Shown here piece after piece: positions 25,840 through 35,226 of a stretch of DNA of 64,000 bases. Every line of letters begins with the position of its first letter. Position 1 is the first letter of the stretch. The notes beneath the pieces are model-generated. The model saw only the letters and a list, made by a program, of their open reading frames with translations. It searched no databases and was not told where the DNA came from. Source of the DNA: Rheinheimera texasensis DSM 17496 (lineage in GTDB: Bacteria > Pseudomonadota > Gammaproteobacteria > Enterobacterales > Alteromonadaceae); the NCBI RefSeq assembly GCF_000711985.1, contig NZ_JONU01000007.1, forward strand, positions 744,001-808,000, in the 5' to 3' direction. A program made the position numbers and the translations under genes.

Positions 25840-26508
25840 TCAGGCGTTATTCTCGTTGTTCATTTTTGCTTTTAACGCTGCCAGTTCAGAATCAATTTTG
25901 TCCTGGGCGGCTAATTCAGCAAATTCGTCGCGTAAAGTCTTTTTACCTAAGTCGTAAGATTCGACCTGTGCTTCCAGATTGTCGATCTTTTGCTCATACC
26001 GCTCAAATTTGTACATCGCGTCATTTAAACGGGTACTGTCCAGTGATTTTTTCACTTCCAGCCGTGATGCAACAGTCTTCTGGCGCATCAGCATGGTCTT
26101 TTGCCGGGCTTTTGCATCGGCCAGTTTTTCTTGCAGCTGCGCAACTTCATCTTGTAACTTGCTGATATGCGTGTCTAAATTCGCGATATCTGCGTTTACA
26201 GCGGCCGCTTGATCTGCCGCTTTTTGCTTTTCAATCAAAGCAGAGCGTGCTAAATCATCACGGTCTTTGCTCAGTGCCAGCTCGGCTTTGCTTTGCCAGT
26301 CGGCAACATCTTCTTCCAGACGGCTGACGACGCGTTGCAATTCTTTTTTCTCAGCGATGGTTTTTGCTGAAGAAGAACGCACTTCGACTAACGTATCTTC
26401 CATTTCCTGAATAATCAGGCGGACCATTTTTTCCGGATCTTCGGCTTTGTCTAACAAAGCATTGATGTTTGAATTCACGATGTCTGAGAAGCGAGAGAAA
26501 ATACCCAT
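25840..26508 (-). CDS. pspA: Phage shock protein A
   Basis: PspA/IM30/ESCRT-III-like coiled-coil protein of 222 residues. In resting cells it binds and inhibits PspF; under stress it oligomerises on the inner membrane to maintain proton-motive force. It starts MGIFSRFSDIVNSNINALLDKAEDPEKM, the amphipathic helix a region, followed by long heptad-rich helices. GAGGTAAAC precedes the ATG. It is first of pspA-pspB-pspC-ycjX-ycjF, divergent from pspF across 184 bp that includes a sigma54-like element. Confidence 0.97.
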   Translation of the reverse strand: MGIFSRFSDIVNSNINALLDKAEDPEKMVRLIIQEMEDTLVEVRSSSAKTIAEKKELQRVVSRLEEDVADWQSKAELALSKDRDDLARSALIEKQKAADQAAAVNADIANLDTHISKLQDEVAQLQEKLADAKARQKTMLMRQKTVASRLEVKKSLDSTRLNDAMYKFERYEQKIDNLEAQVESYDLGKKTLRDEFAELAAQDKIDSELAALKAKMNNENNA

Positions 26509-26551
26509 GATGTTTACCTCGTTTGGTGTCTGATTGAGTCATATATCCTTA

Positions 26552-26568
26552 TTCAGGAAGCTTGCCAA
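26552..26568 (-). promoter_or_regulatory. Candidate sigma54 promoter of pspA
   Basis: On the minus strand TTGGCA-AGCTTC-CTGAA resembles the -24/-12 pattern TTGGCAC-N5-TTGCA. The -24 half is good; the -12 half lacks the GC dinucleotide (GA here). Position fits: initiation would fall about 30 nt before the pspA ATG. In known Psp systems PspF drives this promoter. Confidence 0.45.
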
Positions 26569-26692
26569 CTCGCAAAACAATCATAACCAACTGTTTTAAA
26601 TGAATTTATTTTATTTTTAGTAAAGGCTGTTGCCAACATCAACTTTCAAATAGACTACTTATTAGCAAATTTAACCACTTAATGGCAGCGAT

Positions 26693-27787
26693 ATGGCAAG
26701 AGCTTTTCAACAAGACAATCTGATTGGCCAATCTAACAGTTTTCTCAACGTTTTGGATCAGGTGTCACAAATAGCGCCGCTGAATAAGCCCGTGTTAATT
26801 ATTGGTGAGCGCGGCACCGGTAAAGAGCTGATTGCCGCACGTTTACATTATCTGTCACAGCGTTGGGATCAGACTTACCTGACATTAAACTGTGCTTCAT
26901 TAAATGAAAATTTGCTGGAAAGTGAACTGTTTGGTCATGAAGCCGGCGCTTTTACCGGTGCCAGCAAACGTCATGAAGGCCGCTTTGAACGGGCTAACTT
27001 CGGCACGCTGTTTCTGGACGAATTAGCTAACACACCAGGGCTGGTGCAGGAAAAACTGCTCAGAGTCATTGAATACGGTGAATTCGAACGCGTTGGCGGC
27101 AGCCGGCCTATTAAAGTTGATGTCCGGCTGGTTTGTGCCACCAACGAAGATTTACCTGGCATGGCGGAGCGCGGCGAGTTCCGTGCCGATTTATTAGACC
27201 GGCTGGCATTTGACGTCATCACCCTACCGCCGATGCGCGAGCGGCGCGAAGATATTATGCAGCTTGCTGAACACTTTGCCATTAACATGGCGCGGGAACT
27301 GAATTTCGAGTTGTTCAGCGGCTTCAGCGAAAAAGCTAAACGTCAGCTGCTGGATTATGATTGGCCGGGTAACGTGCGTGAACTGAAAAACGTGGTGGAG
27401 CGCAGTGTCTACCGCACCAACAATCCTTATGTCCCGGTACATGATATTTTGTTTGACCCTTTCGCCTCACCATTCCGGCCGCAAGCCAGAGTACGCACGA
27501 TAGACCGGCAGCCTGCGGCGGTTGCGCCACAAGCGATACCCTCGGCTATGCAGCCTGGTATTGCCGCAACAGCCGCAGCACCAACTGCTCCCGGTGCTCT
27601 GCAGTTTGATTTCAGTCAGGTGCAGGATTTTAAACTGCTGTCCGAACACTATGAAGTGACTCTGATTAAACAGGCCCTCGCTGCTTGTCAGTACAATCAG
27701 AAAAAGACTGCGGATGCACTGAATCTGACGTATCATCAACTACGTGGATATATGAAAAAATACAAACTGTTAGACAGCCAACAATGA
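26693..27787 (+). CDS. pspF: PspF, sigma54 enhancer-binding activator of the phage-shock response
   Basis: AAA+ activator of 364 residues without a receiver domain, as in PspF. Walker A GERGTGKE, an intact GAFTGA loop (AGAFTGASKRH), Walker B FLDELA and arginine-finger region are visible; the C-terminal Fis-type helix-turn-helix is QKKTADALNLTYHQLRGYM. An Ala/Pro-rich linker (about 265-310) makes it longer than the 325-residue E. coli protein. Its stop overlaps the sapA ATG by 4 bp (ATGA), so pspF heads a pspF-sapABCDF transcription unit. Confidence 0.96.
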   Translation: MARAFQQDNLIGQSNSFLNVLDQVSQIAPLNKPVLIIGERGTGKELIAARLHYLSQRWDQTYLTLNCASLNENLLESELFGHEAGAFTGASKRHEGRFERANFGTLFLDELANTPGLVQEKLLRVIEYGEFERVGGSRPIKVDVRLVCATNEDLPGMAERGEFRADLLDRLAFDVITLPPMRERREDIMQLAEHFAINMARELNFELFSGFSEKAKRQLLDYDWPGNVRELKNVVERSVYRTNNPYVPVHDILFDPFASPFRPQARVRTIDRQPAAVAPQAIPSAMQPGIAATAAAPTAPGALQFDFSQVQDFKLLSEHYEVTLIKQALAACQYNQKKTADALNLTYHQLRGYMKKYKLLDSQQ

Positions 27788-29394
27788 ATTTTTCTTATTG
27801 CCGTTTTGGTAGCCTGAGTCTGGTACTGTGGTTAACCGGGTGTCAACCGGCCACCGTGGCAAACAGCGGTCAGGGCCTGGTGTACTGTGCCGAAGGCTCA
27901 CCTGAGAGCTTTAATCCACAGCTGGTGACTTCCGGTACGACCATTGATGCCATCAGTCAGCATTTGTACGACCGGCTGCTGGATATTGATGCTAATAGCG
28001 GCGACCTGTTACCGGCACTGGCACAACAATGGCACATCAGTCCTGACGGTTTAACTTACCGTTTTAAGTTACGCCCGAATGTCAGCTTTCATCAGACCGA
28101 TTACTTTACCCCAAGCCGTTATCTGACTGCCGAAGATGTGGTCTTTACTTTTAACCGCATGCTACAGGTCGAACACCCGTTTTTTCAAACAGCAACCGAA
28201 TATCCCTATTTCGACAGCATCGAATGGCGCCATCGGGTGAAAAGCATCACAGCACTCAGTTCTGACGAAGTTGAATTCAAACTCAATCAACCTGACAGCT
28301 CTTTTTTATCTGTGCTGGCGACCGACTTTGCTGCGATTCTGTCGGCTGAATATGGTGCACAACTCGTTGCCCAGCAGCAAAAACCCTTGCTGGATATCCA
28401 ACCGGTCGGCACTGGTCCGTTTAAGTTTCGCCAATATCAGAAAGATGTATTGATCCGTTATTACCGGCATGACAACTACTGGCGACAACACGGTGATATT
28501 CAGCAGCTAGTGATAGATATAGTTCCGGACAACACCAAACGACTGGCCAAATTGCTGACCCGGGAATGTGATATTGCGCCTATTCCCCGGTTGGCTGAAT
28601 TACAGATGTTTTCAAACCGGCCGGACTTTAAAGTTGAGCAACAAACCAGTATGAATGTGGCGTTCTGGGCTTTTAATACGCAAAAACCGCCGTTTGACCG
28701 GGTTGAAGTACGTCAGGCTCTGGCCCTTGCAATCAATAAACCTAATATTTTACAGGCGGTTTATTTTGGTCAGGCCGAAGAAGCGACTTCAGTGTTGCCA
28801 CCTAACTCATGGGCCTACCGCAAACAAAATCTGGTGCAATCTTTTGATCCGGTCAAAGCGAAAGAGTTACTGACTCAGGCCGGTTACCCGGATGGGTTTA
28901 GCATCGATATCTGGGCGATGCCGGTACAACGTCTGTATAACCCCAATGCGCAAAAAATGGCAGAACTGATCCAGGCCGACCTGCGGGCTATCGGCGTCAA
29001 GGCACGGATTGTCTCTTATGAATGGAATACCTTCCGGCGTAAATTGCGCCAGGGCGAGCATGATTCTGTGTTAATTGGCTGGTCAGCCGACAATGCTGAC
29101 CCGGATAATTTCCTGCGGCCTTTACTCAGTTGTGCAGCAGCCGTCTCCGGCAGTAACAGAGCTAACTGGTGTGATGAGCAGTTCGACCAGTTTATTTCCG
29201 GCGCCGTACAGACGACTGATGTCGCGCAGCGGCGCAGTTATTATCTGGCTGCCCAACAATATCTGCAGCAGCAAATGCCGTTGATGCCGATTGCACATTC
29301 GAAACGCTTTCAAGTGAAGAACAGCAGTGTGCAGGGGGTGACTATTAACCCTTATGGCGGTATTAGTTTGGTCAACGCCGGGAAAACACCATGA
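27784..29394 (+). CDS. sapA: Peptide ABC transporter substrate-binding lipoprotein SapA
   Basis: Periplasmic solute-binding protein of family 5 (DppA/OppA/SapA), 536 residues. The lipoprotein signal ends in LTGC (about Cys19-20), so it is membrane-tethered rather than free. Typical blocks: YCAEGSPESFNPQLVTSGTT, WHISPDGLTYRFKLR, IGWSADNADPDNFLRPLLSC. Sap systems are linked to antimicrobial-peptide resistance and peptide or putrescine transport. ATG 27784 overlaps the pspF stop; the frame reaching back to 27685 lies inside pspF. sapB overlaps its 3' end by 4 bp. Confidence 0.92.
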   Translation: MNFSYCRFGSLSLVLWLTGCQPATVANSGQGLVYCAEGSPESFNPQLVTSGTTIDAISQHLYDRLLDIDANSGDLLPALAQQWHISPDGLTYRFKLRPNVSFHQTDYFTPSRYLTAEDVVFTFNRMLQVEHPFFQTATEYPYFDSIEWRHRVKSITALSSDEVEFKLNQPDSSFLSVLATDFAAILSAEYGAQLVAQQQKPLLDIQPVGTGPFKFRQYQKDVLIRYYRHDNYWRQHGDIQQLVIDIVPDNTKRLAKLLTRECDIAPIPRLAELQMFSNRPDFKVEQQTSMNVAFWAFNTQKPPFDRVEVRQALALAINKPNILQAVYFGQAEEATSVLPPNSWAYRKQNLVQSFDPVKAKELLTQAGYPDGFSIDIWAMPVQRLYNPNAQKMAELIQADLRAIGVKARIVSYEWNTFRRKLRQGEHDSVLIGWSADNADPDNFLRPLLSCAAAVSGSNRANWCDEQFDQFISGAVQTTDVAQRRSYYLAAQQYLQQQMPLMPIAHSKRFQVKNSSVQGVTINPYGGISLVNAGKTP

Positions 29395-30410
29395 TTTTAC
29401 GCTACCTGGCGCGCAGATTATTCCTGCTTGGGTTTGTTTTTGTTGCCCTGACGGTCTTTGTGTTCAGCCTTAATTACCTGTTTCCCGGTGATTTAGTCAG
29501 TAACCTGACCGGCATGCGGGATATATCCCCGCAAAAACATCAGCAGTTACAGCAAATGCTGGCGCTGGACCATAGTTTGTGGCAGCAATACATCGCCTAT
29601 AACAGGCGCTTATTGGCCGGTGACTGGGGCTTATCTTTCGCCAGTCAGCAACCTGTATTAGCTGAGATTATGCAGGTGTTGCCCGCCACGCTGGAACTGG
29701 CGGCTTATGCGCTGTGCCTGAGTTTATTCGCCGGCATTCCGCTGGGATTATTGGCGGCAGTGAAAAAAGACAGCCTGCTGGACCGCTGTATTTCCGGCAT
29801 CGCGCTGGTTGGTTATTCGATGCCGGTATTCTGGCTGGCGTTGATCTGCATTATGCTGTTTTCGCTACAGCTCGGCTGGTTGCCCACTTCAGGCCGGCTC
29901 GGCGTGCTGTTTGAAGTCCCAAGCCAGACTGGTTTCATATTTGTCGATATTCTGCTGGCCGAGCATGTCTCGCGCAGCGCCGCAGCTTACAGTGCATTGC
30001 AGCATCTGGCCATGCCGACGTTTATTCTTGCCGTGTATCCGACAAACGTGATGATTCGTTTTGTCCGGACGTCGATGCTGGAAGTGCTGGAGCAAAACTA
30101 CATCAAAACCGCGCGGGCCAAGGGCTTGTCCCGAAGCCAGGTATTATACCGGCATGGTTTGCGCAATGCCTTGTTGCCGGTCACCCGTCAGGTCGGGCTG
30201 CAATTTAGTACGCTGATCACGCTCGCGATGTTAACCGAGGTGATTTTTTCCTGGCCCGGCATTGGTCAATGGCTGATTGACAGCATTTATCAGCGCAATT
30301 ATCCGGCAATTCAGGCCGGTTTACTGGTGGTTTCAAGTCTGGTGATTTGTGTGAATATGCTGACCGAAATTCTGCATACGCTGTTTAACCCACTGGCGCG
30401 GAAACTCTGA
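29391..30410 (+). CDS. sapB: Peptide ABC transporter permease SapB
   Basis: Inner-membrane permease of 339 residues, DppB/SapB type. Several transmembrane helices begin with RRLFLLGFVFVALTVFVFSL; the permease EAA-like loop is NYIKTARAKGLSRSQVLYRHGLRNALLP. Start overlaps the sapA stop (ATGA) and its own stop overlaps sapC. It pairs with SapC to form the membrane channel. Confidence 0.94.
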   Translation: MILRYLARRLFLLGFVFVALTVFVFSLNYLFPGDLVSNLTGMRDISPQKHQQLQQMLALDHSLWQQYIAYNRRLLAGDWGLSFASQQPVLAEIMQVLPATLELAAYALCLSLFAGIPLGLLAAVKKDSLLDRCISGIALVGYSMPVFWLALICIMLFSLQLGWLPTSGRLGVLFEVPSQTGFIFVDILLAEHVSRSAAAYSALQHLAMPTFILAVYPTNVMIRFVRTSMLEVLEQNYIKTARAKGLSRSQVLYRHGLRNALLPVTRQVGLQFSTLITLAMLTEVIFSWPGIGQWLIDSIYQRNYPAIQAGLLVVSSLVICVNMLTEILHTLFNPLARKL

Positions 30411-31303
30411 TGAAAAAATTGCGCTTGTACTACGAAGAATATAATAAAAGGCCGTATCAGCTGCTGTGGCGGCACTTTATTACTCAGCATTTTGCTCTGT
30501 TTGGGCTGGTGATCTTGTCCATCCTGTTGTTGCTGGCGGTGTTAAGCCCTTTTGTCAGCCCGCACGACCCTTATCTGCAAAACTCAGAAATTTTATTATT
30601 GCAGCCATCCTGGCAAGGCACTGGTCTGGTGGCCTATCCCTTTGGCACTGACGACTTAGGTCGCGACCTGATGTCACGACTGATGCTGGGCACCAGCTAT
30701 AGCTTTGGGCTGGCGATCCTGGCGGTCAGCGGCGCTATGTTGATAGGGCTTGCTCTCGGCATCCTGGCTGGCATGACCAGAGGGATACAGTCGAGTATCT
30801 TCAACCACTTACTGGATTTAGCTTTAACTATCCCAAGCCTGTTGCTCGCCATTGTGATTGTTGCAGTATTAGGACCGGGCTTGCTCAATACCATCTGGGC
30901 TATTTTGCTGGCGTTACTGCCACAGTTTATCCATGGTGTCGGCAATGCCATACAACAACAGTTAAAGCAGGATTATGTCGTAGCCTACCGGCTGGATGGC
31001 GCCAATAACTGGCAAATTCTATGGTCTGTGGTGTTGCCAAACTTATGGGAGCCACTGTCTTTGTTGTTTACGATGGCGCTGTCAACTGCAATTCTGGATA
31101 TTGCTGCTTTGGGCTTTTTGGGTCTGGGCGCACAGGCACCAACGCCGGAATGGGGCAGCATGGTGGCGGATGCGTTGGATTCTATTTATCTGGCCCCCTG
31201 GACAGTGGCGTTACCAGGTTTATTGATTTTTATCACAGTGTTGTCAGTAAATCTGGTCGGCGATGGCTTGCGTAACGCGATGAAAAAGCGGCGGGAAAAC
31301 TGA
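30410..31303 (+). CDS. sapC: Peptide ABC transporter permease SapC
   Basis: Second permease subunit, 297 residues, DppC/SapC type with an N-terminal tail, the motif YPFGTDDLGRDLMSRLMLG and the EAA loop QDYVVAYRLDGANNWQILWSVVLP (shown in two parts in the family: YRLDGAN and VVLPN). About six transmembrane helices are visible. Both ends overlap neighbours by 1 bp (TGATG), indicating tight translational coupling within sapABCDF. Confidence 0.94.
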   Translation: MKKLRLYYEEYNKRPYQLLWRHFITQHFALFGLVILSILLLLAVLSPFVSPHDPYLQNSEILLLQPSWQGTGLVAYPFGTDDLGRDLMSRLMLGTSYSFGLAILAVSGAMLIGLALGILAGMTRGIQSSIFNHLLDLALTIPSLLLAIVIVAVLGPGLLNTIWAILLALLPQFIHGVGNAIQQQLKQDYVVAYRLDGANNWQILWSVVLPNLWEPLSLLFTMALSTAILDIAALGFLGLGAQAPTPEWGSMVADALDSIYLAPWTVALPGLLIFITVLSVNLVGDGLRNAMKKRREN

Positions 31304-32304
31304 TGCAGTTATTAGATATCCGCAATCTGACGCTGGAACTGGAGACCCCCGATGGCATTGTGCGGGCAGTTGACCGGGTCAACTTATCGCTACGAGAAGG
31401 CGAGATCCGGGGCTTAGTCGGTGAATCCGGCTCAGGCAAAAGTCTGATTGCCAAAGCCATTATGGGCGTGCTGCATCAGCGCTGGCACATCTCGGCTGAC
31501 CGCTTCAGCTGGTGTGGCGAAGATTTATTGCGTCTGCCCTATCAACGCCAGCGGGAAATCATCAGCCGTGATATAGCGATGATTTATCAGGAACCAAGCC
31601 GCAGCATGGACCCGACGGCGCCTGTTGGTGAGCAATTGGCCGAATCCATCCCGGATCACCGGCTGGAAGGGGTGTCCTGGTGGCAGAAAGGTTTTTTCCG
31701 TCGCAAAAGAGCGATTAATTTGCTGCATAAAGTCGGGATCCGCGACCATCAGGCAGTGCTCCACAGTTATCCATATCAGCTGTCAGAAGGTGTTTGCCAG
31801 AAAATTTCTATTGCAATGGCGATTGCCAAAGATCCGAAGTTATTAATAGCCGATGAACCGACGACCGCATTGGAAAGTACCACGCAGGCGCAGCTGTTTC
31901 GCTTGCTGGCAAGTTTTAATCAGCTCAAAGGCACATCTATTTTACTGATCAGCCATGAGCTTGAGACCGTCGCAAAAAATACTGACACCGTCAGTGTGTT
32001 GTATTGCGGTCAGCTTGTTGAAGCCGGTGAAACTGCCGAATTGCTGAAGAATCCACGCCATCCCTATACCGATGCACTGATCCGCAGCGTGCCGGAATTT
32101 CAGCCTGATTTAGGCTTTAAACAACAGCTGTATGCCTTACACGGCAGCATTCCCACGCTGCAACATCTACCGATTGGTTGTCGCTTAGGGCCGCGTTGTC
32201 CCAACGCCCGTCGGGAGTGTGTGAAAACGCCTCAACTGGAACGGCAACAAAACCACTTCTACAGCTGTCATTTTCCAATTCACCGGGGGGGCGCTGATGA
32301 GTGA
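31303..32304 (+). CDS. sapD: Peptide ABC transporter ATPase SapD
   Basis: ATP-binding subunit of 333 residues. Walker A GESGSGKSLIAK, Walker B LLIADEPTTALE and the switch His in LLISHELE are present. The signature motif is LSEGVCQK instead of LSGGQxQR; the Glu there also occurs in the E. coli SapD I recall. A Cys-containing C-terminal oligopeptide-transporter domain follows (GCRLGPRCPNARREC). It overlaps sapF by 8 bp. Confidence 0.94.
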   Translation: MQLLDIRNLTLELETPDGIVRAVDRVNLSLREGEIRGLVGESGSGKSLIAKAIMGVLHQRWHISADRFSWCGEDLLRLPYQRQREIISRDIAMIYQEPSRSMDPTAPVGEQLAESIPDHRLEGVSWWQKGFFRRKRAINLLHKVGIRDHQAVLHSYPYQLSEGVCQKISIAMAIAKDPKLLIADEPTTALESTTQAQLFRLLASFNQLKGTSILLISHELETVAKNTDTVSVLYCGQLVEAGETAELLKNPRHPYTDALIRSVPEFQPDLGFKQQLYALHGSIPTLQHLPIGCRLGPRCPNARRECVKTPQLERQQNHFYSCHFPIHRGGADE

Positions 32305-33064
32305 TCTGATTGAAGTCCGCAATCTCGGTAAAACTTACCGCAAAGCAACCGGCCTGTTTAAACACAAAGAAATCATCGCCTTGCAACAGGTCAGTTTTAC
32401 ATTACAAGCTGGCGAGACTTTGGCTGTTGTCGGTGAGACCGGCTCTGGCAAAAGTACACTGGCTAAATTATTAGTGGGTATTGAACAGCCGGATCAAGGC
32501 GAAATTCTCTATGCCGGTAATCAAATTAATTGCAGTGAATATCGCAAAACCAATCAATTCATCCGCTACATCTTTCAGGATGCCGCCCGCTCGCTAAATC
32601 CAAATCAGAAAATAGCTGAGATCCTGCACGCGGTGCTACGTTACAGCACTGTATTAAGTGCTCAGCAGCGTGAGCAAAAAATCAGTTTAACCTTACGCTT
32701 GCTTGGCTTATTGAACGAACATGCCAACTACTATCCGCACATGTTTTCCGGCGGCCAGCTGCAGCGGGTGGCGCTCGCGCGCGCGTTGATCCTGGACCCT
32801 AAAGTGCTGATCCTGGATGAAGCGCTGACGGCGTTAGATCCGTCACTGCGTGCTCAAATCGTCAATTTGTTACTGGAGCTCCAGCAAAAAACCGGCATCG
32901 CTTATTTATTAATCACCAACCAGTTACGACTGGTACGACATTTTGCCGATCAGACCATGGTGCTGCACCAGGGCCAGGTGCTCGAATATGGTCCGACCGC
33001 AGAAGTCTTCCTGCAACCCAAACATGATTTCAGCCGTAAACTGATCGGCAGTGCGCAATACTAG
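32297..33064 (+). CDS. sapF: Peptide ABC transporter ATPase SapF
   Basis: Second ATPase, 255 residues. Walker A GETGSGKSTLAK, full signature FSGGQLQR and Walker B VLILDEALTALD are present. The usual switch histidine (as in VTHDL) is replaced: the region reads LLITNQLRLV. E. coli SapF, as I recall it, also lacks His there, so this appears family-typical. Together with SapD, which has the opposite defect, one composite ATP site may be weakened. It is the last gene of the operon, closed by the terminator at 33114-33139. Confidence 0.93.
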   Translation: MSDLIEVRNLGKTYRKATGLFKHKEIIALQQVSFTLQAGETLAVVGETGSGKSTLAKLLVGIEQPDQGEILYAGNQINCSEYRKTNQFIRYIFQDAARSLNPNQKIAEILHAVLRYSTVLSAQQREQKISLTLRLLGLLNEHANYYPHMFSGGQLQRVALARALILDPKVLILDEALTALDPSLRAQIVNLLLELQQKTGIAYLLITNQLRLVRHFADQTMVLHQGQVLEYGPTAEVFLQPKHDFSRKLIGSAQY

Positions 33065-33113
33065 CGTCGAACGCACAGCACGCTTTGCTTATGCATAGTG
33101 TCTAATGCCATGA

Positions 33114-33139
33114 AAAAAGCCAGCGGATGCTGGCTTTTT
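33114..33139. terminator. Bidirectional terminator between sapF and ppiD
   Basis: AAAAAGCCAGC-GGAT-GCTGGCTTTTT, an 11-bp perfect stem with a 4-nt loop and T-runs on both strands, placed between two convergent stop codons. Confidence 0.93.
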
Positions 33140-33165
33140 GTTTCGCGCTACTACAACAAACTGAC

Positions 33166-35088
33166 TTATTGTTGTTCCGTCGCTGCGGTCAACACGGACA
33201 GGTTGCGGCTGATCTCGGCACGGTCGCGCAGTGCTTTCTGCACTATTGCAAAGTGTGACTGACTCAACTGATTCGCCAGATTGTCCAGCTCGGCTTGTGA
33301 TGGTTCGCCTTGTGCCGGTACCTCGGTCACTTTACTGACCAATACAATAGCAGCGTCACCACTTTGCAGCTTCACGCTACCGGAAGTGACTGGCTTGTCT
33401 TTGGTCGGCTTGGCCAGTTCGAACGCTTTAGTGCGTATTTGCGCGTCCAGACTGCCGCCAAAACGCGGCGTTGCCACTGATTTTTCCAGCGTCAGCTGAT
33501 TTGCAGCCACCAGCTCGCTAATCGCTTTACCGCCTTGCAGTTCGCTCAGCAGCAAGTTGGCTTTTTCTTCTGCCAGAATTGCGGCTTGCTCTGCGACATA
33601 AGCCGTTTGTACTTCCGTTTTGACTTCATCAAAAGATTTGTTTTTCGCCGGCTGATGCTCAACCAGACGAGCTACAACTACATGCTGTGGAGAGACTTCC
33701 AGTACTTCACTGTTGGTACCGGCGCTGATGAACTCTGCATTAAACACAGTATCCAGCACTTTCGGTGCATTTAACGCTTCCGGAGCTGTGGCCCGGCTGA
33801 ACAGTGCTGCATTCTGCACTTTCGCACCAACGGCTGTGGCAGCTTCTTCCAGATTGTCAGCAACTTCGAAACTGACTTCGGCCAGCTTTTGCTGCAACTC
33901 AGCAAATTTCTCTGCTGATTTTTCGGTTTTCACCACGGCCACAATACTATCTTTCACTTCATCCAGCGTTTTGACTTTCGCGGCTTCAATTTCAGTCAGC
34001 TTAATGATGTGATAACCAAAAGAAGTTTTCACGACGCCAGAAACATCACCGGCTTTTGCCAGCGCATAGGCAGCTGCTTCGAACTCTGGCTCCATCACAC
34101 CTTTAGTGATGAAATCCAAATCACCGCCATTTTCCGCTGACACTGTGTCTGAGGAGTGTTGTTTGGCCAGTGCAGCAAAATCAGCTCCGCCCTGCACTTC
34201 CTTCAGGAGCGCTTCGGCCTTCGCTTTCACCTCTGAGTTTTCTTCAGCAGATTCCAGCAGAATATGCGACACACGGCGGCGTTCTTCGCCCTGATAACGG
34301 CTCTGATTCGCATCATAATAGGCTTTCACGTCAGCATCGCTGACCTGGATGTCCTTCGCTAAATCAGCAGCTTTGAGCTCGACATATTGCACAGCAACCT
34401 GCTCTGGCGTGGCATAACGTGCCTGATTCTGTTGGTACCAGGTATTGAGCTGGTTATCATCGAATTTAACGTTTTTAGCCTGATCTGCTGCTTTGACTAA
34501 AGCGAATTCGATATCACGGGTTTGTTGTTGCAGCGTCATCAGATTTTTCATTTCACCCGGCAGGGCAAAATCCGAACCGGCTAAACCAACCAGTAGCTGG
34601 TTACGGCTGTATTGCTCACGCAACATATCACGCAGCTGGTTTGCAGTCAGATTACTCTGGCGTAAAACCGCCTGATAACGTTCTTTGTTGTAAACACCAT
34701 CGACTTGAAACTCAGGCATTTTGACGATAGCGTCAAGTAAAAACTGATCGCTGATGGCGATGCCAAAGTTGGCCGTTTGTTGTTTAATCAGCGTTTCGTC
34801 AATCAGGCGTTCTAATACCTGATTACGGAAGTTATTCATGTAGTTGCTATCGGCGGCCAGACTGGCGAACATCTCACCAAACTGCTGCTCCATCCGGGCG
34901 CGTTCGCTCTGATAACTCTGTTCAAATTTGGCGCGGGTAATTTCTTCACCATTGACCACGGCTACTGGCTGGTCGGTGCTATTTCCGAAATAGCTGCTGA
35001 CGCCTGATACTGCAAACGTCAGGATTACGAGGCCCAGCACGACCTGAGCGATAATGCCCTGCGAACCTTCTCTGATCTTTTCTAACAT
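33166..35088 (-). CDS. ppiD: Periplasmic folding chaperone PpiD (SurA N-like, parvulin)
   Basis: Inner-membrane-anchored periplasmic chaperone at the Sec exit, 640 residues. The start MLEKIREGSQGIIAQVVLGLVILTF gives a short cytosolic tail and one transmembrane helix (about 12-34). A SurA-N-like chaperone region follows, then a single parvulin domain (about 265-360: RRVSHILLESAEEN to TSFGYHIIKLTEI), then a long C-terminal region. ATG 35088 is chosen by homology; a frame to 35139 includes a terminator hairpin. Following hupB and lon, it keeps the conserved lon-hupB-ppiD order. Confidence 0.95.
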   Translation of the reverse strand: MLEKIREGSQGIIAQVVLGLVILTFAVSGVSSYFGNSTDQPVAVVNGEEITRAKFEQSYQSERARMEQQFGEMFASLAADSNYMNNFRNQVLERLIDETLIKQQTANFGIAISDQFLLDAIVKMPEFQVDGVYNKERYQAVLRQSNLTANQLRDMLREQYSRNQLLVGLAGSDFALPGEMKNLMTLQQQTRDIEFALVKAADQAKNVKFDDNQLNTWYQQNQARYATPEQVAVQYVELKAADLAKDIQVSDADVKAYYDANQSRYQGEERRRVSHILLESAEENSEVKAKAEALLKEVQGGADFAALAKQHSSDTVSAENGGDLDFITKGVMEPEFEAAAYALAKAGDVSGVVKTSFGYHIIKLTEIEAAKVKTLDEVKDSIVAVVKTEKSAEKFAELQQKLAEVSFEVADNLEEAATAVGAKVQNAALFSRATAPEALNAPKVLDTVFNAEFISAGTNSEVLEVSPQHVVVARLVEHQPAKNKSFDEVKTEVQTAYVAEQAAILAEEKANLLLSELQGGKAISELVAANQLTLEKSVATPRFGGSLDAQIRTKAFELAKPTKDKPVTSGSVKLQSGDAAIVLVSKVTEVPAQGEPSQAELDNLANQLSQSHFAIVQKALRDRAEISRNLSVLTAATEQQ

Positions 35089-35133
35089 GCTTAGTTTATC
35101 TCTATTAGCTGCAATAGCTGGCTTAAAAAAAAA

Positions 35134-35153
35134 GCGCATCTTATCAGATGCGC
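35134..35153 (-). terminator. Terminator downstream of hupB
   Basis: GCGCATC-TTATCA-GATGCGC with an A-run at 35125-35133 (U-tract on the leftward transcript) and T-run on the other side. It lies between hupB and ppiD, 46 bp upstream of the ppiD start, so ppiD probably has read-through or its own promoter. Confidence 0.85.
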
Positions 35154-35226
35154 CTTTTTTATTGAAGCTGTGAAGGAACTGTTACTACCCTAGCTGATTG
35201 TCACTTTACGAGACTTACTACAGGCA

